Origin: Carex sylvatica
Lineage: Eukaryota; Streptophyta; Magnoliopsida; Poales; Cyperaceae
Length of the DNA: 53,303 nucleotides
Assembly (NCBI GenBank): GCA_964058845.1
Contig: CAXKVR010000784.1
Coordinates: 1-53,303 of the forward strand
Reading direction: 5' to 3'
Below are positions 45,590-53,303 of this stretch, in pieces (within the stretch, counting starts at the first letter, position 1; each line of letters opens with the position of its first letter). The notes below the pieces were generated by a model. The model searched no databases and was not told where the DNA came from. It saw only the letters and a list, made by a program, of their open reading frames with translations. The position numbers and the translations under genes are program-made.

Positions 45590-48500
45590 GTTGCAACTTC
45601 CATCTTCTCTTGTCATCTGGATATATTACTAGAGTGCTCCAAACACTTTCAATTAGAGTGCTGTATTAGGGTTGTAAATGCTATATTATCTTGCCATATA
45701 TAGATACTACTAGAGTGCTCCAAACACCTTCAATTAGAATGTTGTAAATTAATGTCCTATTATCTTGCCATCTGGAGACACCACTAGAGTTCTCTTAACA
45801 CCTTCAATTGGAGTGTTGTCTTAAGGCTGTAAATGTCCTATTATCTTTCCATCTAGAGACACTACTAGATTTCTCCAAACACCTTCAATTGGGGTGTTGT
45901 ATTAGTGTTGTAAATGCTCTATTATCTTGCCATCTAGAGACACTACTAGAGTGCAGCTAATACCTTCAATTGGAGTGTTGTATAGGGGTTGCAACTGCCT
46001 TCTTCTCTTTACATATGGAGATATTACTAGAGTGCTCCAAACACTTTCAATTAGAGTGTTGTATTAGGGTTGTAAACATATAGAGACACTACTAGAGTGC
46101 TCCAAATACCTTCAATTGGAGTGTAGTATTAGGAATGTAAATGCCATATTATCTTGTCATATGGAGAAACTACTAGATTTCTCCAAACACCTTCAATTGA
46201 AGTATTGTATGAGGGTTGTAAATAATCTATTATATTATCATCTGGAGATACTACACGAGTGCTCCAAACACTTTCAATTAGTGTGTTATTTTAGGGTTGT
46301 AAATGCCCTATTATTTTGTCATCTGGAGAAACTACTAGATTTCTTCAAACACCTTCAATTGGAGTGTTGTATTAGAGTTGTAAATGCCCTATTATCTTGT
46401 TATCTAGAGACACTACTCGAGTGCTCCAAACACCTTTAATTGGAGTGTTGTATTTAGGTTGCAACTGCCATCTTCTCTTGCCATATGGAGACATTACTAA
46501 AGTGCTCAAAACACCTTCAAATGGAATGTTGTATTAGGGTTGTAAATGCCCTATTATCTTTCCATCTAGAGACACTACTCGAGTGCTCCAAACACATTCA
46601 ATTGGAGTATTTTTTTAGGGATATAAATGTCATATTATCTTGCCATTTGGAGACATTACTAGAGTGCTCCAAATACCTTACAATTAGAGTGTTGTATTAT
46701 GATTGTAAATGCATTATTATCTTGCTATATAGAGTCACTACTCGAATACTTCAAACACTTTCAATTGGAGTGTTGTATTATGGTTGTAAATACCTTATTA
46801 TCTTGTCATATAGAAACACAAGTACAGTACTTGAAACAATTTCAATTAGAGTGTTTTATTAGAGTTGTAACTGCTTTATTATCTTGCTTTATAGAAACAC
46901 TACTAGAGTGCCTCAAATACCTTCAATTGGAGTGTTGTATTAGGGTTGTGAATGCCCTATTATATTGTCATATGGAGATACTACTCGAGTGATCCAAACA
47001 CATTCATTTGAAGTGTTGTATTAGGACTGTAAATTTCTATTATCTTGTCATATGGAGACACTACTAGAGTGCTCAAAACACTTTCAATTGAAGTGTTTTA
47101 TTAGGGTTGTAAAAGCTGTATTATCTTATCATCTCGAGACACAACAAGAGTGCTCCAAGCACCTTTAATTAGAGTATTGTATTAGAGTTGTAAATACCCT
47201 ATTATCTTTCCATATGGAGACACTGCTCGAGTGCTCCAAACACCATCAATTGGAGTATTGTTTTAGGGTTGTAAATGTCATATTATCTTGCCGTCTTGAG
47301 ACACTACTTGAGTGCTCCAAATACATTCAATTAGAGTGTTATTTTAGGGTTGTAAATGCCCTATTAGCTTGCTATATAAAGTCACTACTCGAGTGCTTCA
47401 AACTCCTTCGATTGGAGTGTTGTATTACGGTTGTAAATGCCATATTATCTTGTCATATAAAGACACAAGTACAGTGCTTGAAACACTTTCAATTGGAGTG
47501 ATTTATTAGAGTTGTAAATGCTTAATTATCTGGCTATATAGAGACACTACTAGATTGTCCTAAATACCTTTAATTGAAGTGTTGTATTAGGGCTGTAAAT
47601 TTCTTATTATATTGTCATATGGAGACACTACTCGAGTGCTCCAAACACATTCATTTGGAGTGTTGTATTAGGGCTGTAAATGCCCTATTATCTTGTCATA
47701 TGAAGACATTACTAGAGTGCTTGAAACACCTTCAATTGGAGTTCTATATTATGGTTGTAAATGATGTATTATCTTATCATCTCGAGACAATACTAGAGTG
47801 CTCTAAACACCATCAATTGGAGTATTGTTTTAGGATTGTAAATGCCCTATTATCTTGCCATCCCGAGACACTACTCAAGTGCTCCAAAAACCTTCAATTG
47901 GAGTGTTGTTTTAGAATTGTAAATACCCTATTATCTTGCCATCTGAAGACACTACCAGATTTCTCGAAATATCTTCAAATTGACTGTTATATTAGGATCG
48001 TAAATGCCCTCTTCTCTAGCCATTTGGAGATACTTCTTGAGTACTCCAAATACCTTCAATTGGAGTGTTGTATTAGGATTGTAAATGCCCTATTATCTTG
48101 CCATCTAGAGACATTACTCGAGTACTCCAAACACCTTCAATTAGAGTGTTATTTTTGGGTTGTAAAGACCATATTATCTTGCCATCTGAAAAGAATACTA
48201 GATTTCTCCGGACACCTTCAATTTGTGTGTTGTATTAGGGTTATAAATGCATTATTATCTTGTCATATGGAGACACTACTTGAGTGCTCCATACACATTC
48301 AATTAGAGTGTTGTATTAGGGTTGTAAATGCCCTATTATCTTGCCATCTGGAGACACTAATCGAGTGCTCCAAACACCTTCTATTTGAGTATTGTTTTAG
48401 GGTTGTAAATGTCCTATTATATTGTCATCTGGAGACACTACTCGAGTGCTCCTAACGTCTTCAATTGGAGTGTTGTTTTAAGGTTGTAAATGCCCTATTA

Positions 48501-48655
48501 TCTTGCCATCTGGAGACACTACTAGATTTCTCCAAACACCTTCAATTGGAGTGTTGTGTTAGGGTTGTAAATGCTCTATTATCTTGCCATCTGGAGATAC
48601 TACGATATTTCTACAGATACCTTCAATTTGAGTTTTGTGTTAGGTTTGTAAATGC
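45590..48655 (+). repeat. Minisatellite array, 81-bp unit, about 38 copies
   Basis: The unit runs GCCATCTGGAGACACTACTC, GAGTGCTCCAAACACCTTCA, ATTGGAGTGTTGTATTAGGG, TTGTAAATGCCCTATTATCTT (81 bp). Copies differ from each other by several substitutions, and one near 46075 lacks about 18 bp. Because 81 is divisible by three, one plus-strand frame stays largely open through the array. The 27-residue unit reads HLETLLECSKHLQLECCIRV then VNALLSC, and the longest stretch is 47574-48455 (293 aa). Changes between copies include many that alter the amino acid (ECSK to DFSK, IRVV to FRVV or IMVV), so protein-level selection is not evident. The array ends where the hAT element starts at 48656. Confidence 0.93.
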
Positions 48656-49049
48656 CAATGTTATCAGAACCGGACCGGACATCGAACCGCTAAAGCTTCA
48701 GTTCAATGGTTCACTGGTCGGACCGGTGGTTCAACCAGTTCAATTGCTGGTTTTTTAGAATATATATAACTTATTATATGAAAGCCAAACTGATTATATA
48801 TAATGAGAGTATATATCTGGTTCAATATAACATGCAATTCTAACAAATTCTAACAAAGAGTACATGTCAAAAATCATAAAGAAAATAGAAAAGCAACAAC
48901 ATAATAGAAGTCCAACATTTGATTACTGATAGTTGACACATAATAAGTCGCAAGTAGCCTCATAACACAAAATAAAATGTTTAATACTTCTAATAACTAC
49001 GAAAATTAACTAGCAACATAATTAGTGCTAAAACTTAGAAATCTAAAGC

Positions 49050-52000
49050 TAAGTAAAATGCCACTTAGTAACTGAAATATCATGGTTAAGATCTGCATGT
49101 TTATCTCCTACGGTTTCTCTAGCCTCGACACTTTCATTTTCTTGCTCTTGGACTCTTTCTGTGTTGTTTGTGTAGGGATCTTCAATCTCATCTCCGAAAT
49201 CAAATTCATCTACAAAATGAAACTCATAAGTGCGCAATAGTCTAAATATTTTCTTATCAGCAGATGAAGTTAAATATATATTTTCTTCTCTTTTTCCTTG
49301 ATGTATTCTCATTTATAAATGTAAAATCATGGCAACATTAGATAGACTGCAATGAGTCAATATGTCAGTAGTTGAAGACTGTAATGCTATGATATATGCA
49401 ATTTTACATACATACATAACCATTAACATCTGTTTTTCAATTAGTTGAAACAACCTGTTTTTTTTTTTTTTTTTTTTATATCTGGTATTCAATACTCCCT
49501 CAAAATAAACCATCCAATTACCATATCACATATAATATGTAGCACCAATTAAACAAACATTGAGAAACATGTCAATGATTTATTACGCACTGTTACACTG
49601 TTATAATATATATTAGGGTTATTCATATTAATTCCTTTATAACAGTATTCTTTTTTGTTTGCATATGTATGACAACTCTTTGAATCATGAAAAATTTACC
49701 ATTGTTTTCATTAGTTTGTATCACAAGTCCTGCCATTTGTTTGCGAAATTTCTCAATTTCATCGACCGTCAACAATGGGGATCATCCTCCAATACCCACT
49801 TGCCGTTGTCAACAAAGTCTTCAAAGCTAATAAAATCATAATTTCTTCCGCGAAACGATATTATGTAGTTCAATAACAACTTCTTTTAAACTTCTTTTTA
49901 GAAAATTTAAACATATTTCACTTGTAATGCATTTCTTACCTTTTGATGCAATCTCAAGTTGTATCGAACATAAACAAGATCATTCAACCTTTGGTGCTCC
50001 ATCCTATTCCTTTTTTTTTAGTGTGAATGAACTAAAAAACACTCCAATTTCTCTAACATCCGAATGAACTACAAGTTTGACCCAAGATGCGCACTGCAAA
50101 CTTTTATAAATTTGGTGCACTGCTACCATATCTTATCCACTACTCATCTACAAAAATGATGACAAACGTGCATTTGCTAAATAATACTGGGACATAATGT
50201 CAACATATAACTTTATGAGAGAGAGAGAGAGTAAACTGAGATAGAATAACTTAAATGTCTTAATAAAAAAAAATTATATATTACCTGGAGGCATCACAGA
50301 ACGACTGCAGATAGCTGTAGCCCTCCCAAAATCACCTTCTGCATTTCGAAACACTCTCATCTCACCGGTCAACTTAGTTTGCAATTCTAAATTTCCATAA
50401 GCAAACCTTTCTATCACATCATGCACGCCAGAGATGGTTGCTCGATGTTTGGAAAGTTCAATAATATTATACTGATAGGATGTATTAAACCAATATCCCG
50501 CTGCATGAAGGTTCTTACTGAGTTGATTATCCCAATGTTTATTAATTATTTCAAGAAATGGTTGCGCCACTGTTTTCTTTCTTTGAAACCTCCGGATAAT
50601 TTCTTCATTGGCAGCATGAATAGCACCATACATGTAACCCATTGCAGGTCTCTCATCACTGTCGACTATGCGAAGGACACGAACTAGAGGTTCTGTTATT
50701 TGGCAAATTGTTGCACAATTTTTCCAAAACTCTTGGTCCAAAATATTTTCTTTGAATTTCTTTCCCTTCTTATCTTTTGCATATGCTGATGTTGTCCACT
50801 CTAGATGTTACCATGGCATGCAATGCATCATTTTGTGCAAAGATGCTTTGTAGAGTAATGAAATTAGTTGCAAAATGGGTTGATGCCGGTCGGAGTATTT
50901 CTCTTCCTTTAGTGAACTGTCTCATCAAATGCAAAGGATAACAGTGATTGTAAATATACTTGGTTATACTTGATGCCTTATCAACTACTACAACTTCAAC
51001 CAACTTTCTCATACTCGAGAGCATTAAATTTATGCAATACGTGGCACAAGGTGACTAATAAAGGGTAGAAAATTCTCGTTCGAGGAGTATAACTACAAAT
51101 AATGCAAAAAAACAAGGTGACCAACATGCTGTAATTAAATGAAGGAAAAAAATACAAAACTACTTGTAGCGGATCCTGGCCTCACAGGCTCATGTGCAGT
51201 GCCATGCCACTATCCTACATCCACTGCACATTCACTAATAATTAAAGGAATACACTAACTTTGATATACAAGAAATTTACCTATCAAAATTCACCTTCAA
51301 CATTCAAATAAAATAAATAAATAATATACAAGAAATTTACCATCAATGACATAATTTCTTGCATTATTCGTCACTATGTGCACGACATTTTCAGGGCCAA
51401 TGAATTGTACAATTTCTTTTAATAGCTTGAACAATGTTTCTGCAGTTTTGGATACTTTTGTTGCGTCAATGGACTTCAAAAACACCGTTCTCTTTGGACA
51501 TTGCACCAAAAAGTTTATTAATGTTCTTTGCCTTTGATCAGTCTACCCATCGGCCATTATTGTGCAACCAGCCTCCTTCCACACACTACGAAATCTCTCA
51601 ACAAATTTCTGTACTTTTTCAATATTTTTTTCAAGCAAATAACCATGAAGATCATGACAATTTGGACCTCGATAGCCAGGCCCAAAACTAGCAATCGCAT
51701 CCAACATGGGTTGATAATACTTGGAGTTAGAACCATTAAAAGGCACCCCAACAACAACCATCCACTCGGACACTGCTAAATCAACCTTCTCTTTGACTTC
51801 TTTTGTTTGCAACACACTCTAAAGAGATGGTTGAGGACCGGATGTGGTACGAGACATGAAGTTGTGACCAACACCAAGTTTTGCATTTCTCGACTTCTGA
51901 CCTTTTCTTGCTAGCATTTAATTGCCCTCTGTTGAAAGCAGTACGTCTGCCCTTGGAGTTAGAAGGGGCTAACAGATTCACAATTTCTTCTTCGTTGTTA

Positions 52001-52366
52001 GTTAGATCTATAGGAGAGTTCTTCATCAGTTTCTTCATCTACTTCATTGAATCTCCTTCTTTTGTTGGCAAACTCTTCAATGCATTATTGTATTTGAAAA
52101 CGAACATCTGCTGGTACCTTTTTGCAAGGTATAACATCTCCTCTTACGTTTGCTAGGTGCTTCTTAAACCGGGTTATTCCACCGCCTTGAAATGTTTTCT
52201 CACAATGGAGACAGGCAATGACCTTGACATTTTTATTTTTCACAACAATAATGCGTTCAACACAATGTCCCCAAGCCGGATCTGTTTTGCCTCTTGTAGC
52301 TATTTTCGGAGAAGAACGGCAGGTCCATTTGCTTCAATATTATTTACCGACATAGTCTTTGTATAA
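49050..52366 (-). pseudogene. hAT transposase (BED zinc finger, DUF659, hAT C-terminal dimerisation), degenerate
   Basis: In minus-strand order: a BED finger at about 52290-52100 (TDPAWGHCVERII, CLHCEKTFQGGGITRFKKHL); a DUF659 block at 51815-51345 (YYQPMLDAIASFGPGYRGPN, CTIMADG then a stop, TDQRQRTL; NVVHIVTNNARNYV) ending at a donor GATG|GTAAAT; the central block from an acceptor at about 51057 (MLSSMRKLVEVVVV, KYIYNHCYPLHLMRQFTKGR) and 50741-50274 (DQEFWKNCATICQITEPLVR, AMGYMYGAIHAANEEIIRRF); hAT dimerisation remnants near 50060-49940 (RNWSVF, RMEHQRLNDLVYVRYNLRLH); and an acidic tail (49312-49049). There are frameshifts near 52030 and 50815, and stops near 52100, at 51543-51545 and in the dimerisation part. 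Confidence 0.88.
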
Positions 52367-53303
52367 CAAAAATTAAGGTTTCATGGGATTTATAAATGTG
52401 ATTCACATAATAAGATCAAAACCATGCTTATTGTGTATTATATCTATGCTTTCTCCTCTATTAACCAATAAGCCACAAATTTGATGATGCTTACCACCTT
52501 ACTGACAAGTCATGCTTATTGTGTATTATTCATAAGCTTATACCTAAATCTTGCTTACTTCACTTCTACTCATGATTTAAATTCCTATTATTTTTGTTAG
52601 ATTCAATTAGGGTTCAATTGTGAAAAAAAAAAATAGAGAAGGTGCTCAAGTTGCTAGAGAAGGTTCTATTCAGTGCCACATGGAATCTAGAGATTTGGTT
52701 ACTATCAATACAAATTTTTGCTCCCAAGTGTTTGATTAAGAGAGAAACATATACAAACTTATTACTAGACACTTAGACACAATCATTGATAACTCCACAA
52801 CTCTCATTCAAAAATTATTTTGGTTTGAGCATTTCATCGAAAACCTTGAATGCATTCAGCTATTCAATACAATCAACTCAAGTTTTTCAAGTGTATGTTT
52901 TGAAATTTCGAAATTAATGAGTAAAGGAGATTACTTACAGTATTTGATGTAGGTTTGTTAGTGATTTCGTATCAAGCCTACCCTTCGGAATGAGATTGAG
53001 TACTTGTGCAGTACACAATGATATATATAAAAAGATTGCAGAAGAAAACCAAATTGAAGGAGAAAGGAGAGCAAATTTCATATTTCCTTCCATCTCAGCG
53101 TGGGAAGAAATGGCAACAACTAGAGAATTCTAAAAGTTAGAAGATACGAGAAATCAGATTACAGAAAGAGCAAGATCTATGAAATTGATTTGAACCGCGA
53201 TTTTAAATAGTTTTCTCTACCGAATTTTCAATAAAAAAACCAGTTGATAAATTTGTTTTCCTCCGATACAGCAGATGAAGCGGTAATAAAGAAGAACCGA
53301 ACC
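52367..53303 (-). other. 5' non-coding region of the hAT element
   Basis: No ORF or family match. The DNA between the BED exon and the window edge presumably holds the leader, intron and subterminal repeats of the hAT element. Confidence 0.5.

Larger units (their letters stand above)
48656..53303 (-). mobile_element. hAT transposon with degenerate transposase; right end outside the window
   Basis: The left end reads CAATGTTATCAGAACCGGAC followed by subterminal ACCGG/CCGGT and GGTTCAACC-type words (48670-48755), typical of a common plant hAT group. It begins exactly where the 81-bp array breaks off. Transposase remains on the minus strand fill 49050-52366. The last bases of the window (AAGAACCGAACC) resemble the opposite subterminal region, so the right terminus should be close, but the TSD cannot be tested. 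Left-flank candidate for the TSD is TAAATGCC (48648-48655). Confidence 0.85.

Noticed and set aside
46116..48758. Chain of plus-strand ORFs of 80-293 residues as a Leu/Cys-repeat protein gene
   Set aside because: All lie in an 81-bp tandem array whose unit lacks stops in that frame; that is quite likely by chance, copies vary non-synonymously, stops intervene, and there is no start, intron or promoter evidence. Kept as a repeat and a finding.
1..53303. CRISPR arrays, bacterial-type operons, phage or defence systems
   Set aside because: The window has intron-bearing plant transposon genes and no short-spacer arrays or prokaryotic gene organisation; the tandem arrays seen have no unique spacers.

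Overview
This is an AT-rich stretch of nuclear DNA from a flowering plant. The evidence is GT-AG introns in the longer genes, the transposon families present (En/Spm CACTA with an Ulp1 protease, Ty1/copia, L1-type LINEs, hAT, Mutator and Harbinger MITEs), initiator-Met tRNA primer sites and telo-box leaders. The species cannot be fixed from this alone. Only one ordinary host gene is convincing: a 129-residue single-exon ORF at 20477-20866. Nearly everything else is layered transposon insertion, and many layers can be resolved to the base from their target-site duplications (TSDs).

Layout. 1-10746 is most of one large CACTA element on the minus strand. Its 5' end (CACTAGTG...) is at 10746 and its 3' end lies off the left edge. 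It carries a TNP2-type transposase (5798-9166) and, downstream, a spliced Tnp1/Ulp1-like gene (82-3104) whose ten in-window coding exons I could reconstruct in phase. Between the genes, and again at the right end, are arrays of an inverted AACCGATCC-type repeat. 12123-12610 is an hAT MITE. 13283-19382 is a decayed copia element (minus) split by a 1943-bp solo LTR with a perfect TSD. 19600-24530 holds the host gene flanked by two copies of a local duplication; the right copy is broken by a retroposed segment, a Harbinger MITE and a Mutator MITE, with a LINE beside it.

25946-28490 holds a Pack-MULE-like element, a 419-bp Mutator MITE and LINE remains. 28500-37600 is AT-rich intergenic DNA with three TSD-bounded hAT MITEs, a small 12-bp-TSD foldback and a LINE fragment. 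37600-44116 is a second copia element whose internal region is bounded on both sides by LTR-PBS junctions in opposite orientation. 44117-44623 is a LINE 3' end. 45590-48655 is an array of about 38 copies of an 81-bp (27-codon) tandem repeat. 48656-53303 is an hAT element with a degenerate BED/DUF659/hAT-dimerisation transposase on the minus strand; its right end is outside the window.

No set of genes here works as a host pathway. The functional logic is that of the transposons: the CACTA's two genes would have supplied cleavage (TNP2) and repeat-binding/accessory functions (Tnp1/Ulp1), and the AACCGATCC arrays are the likely cis sites. All autonomous-type elements visible are broken by stops or frameshifts, and most of the clear stops fit single C-to-T (or G-to-A) changes.
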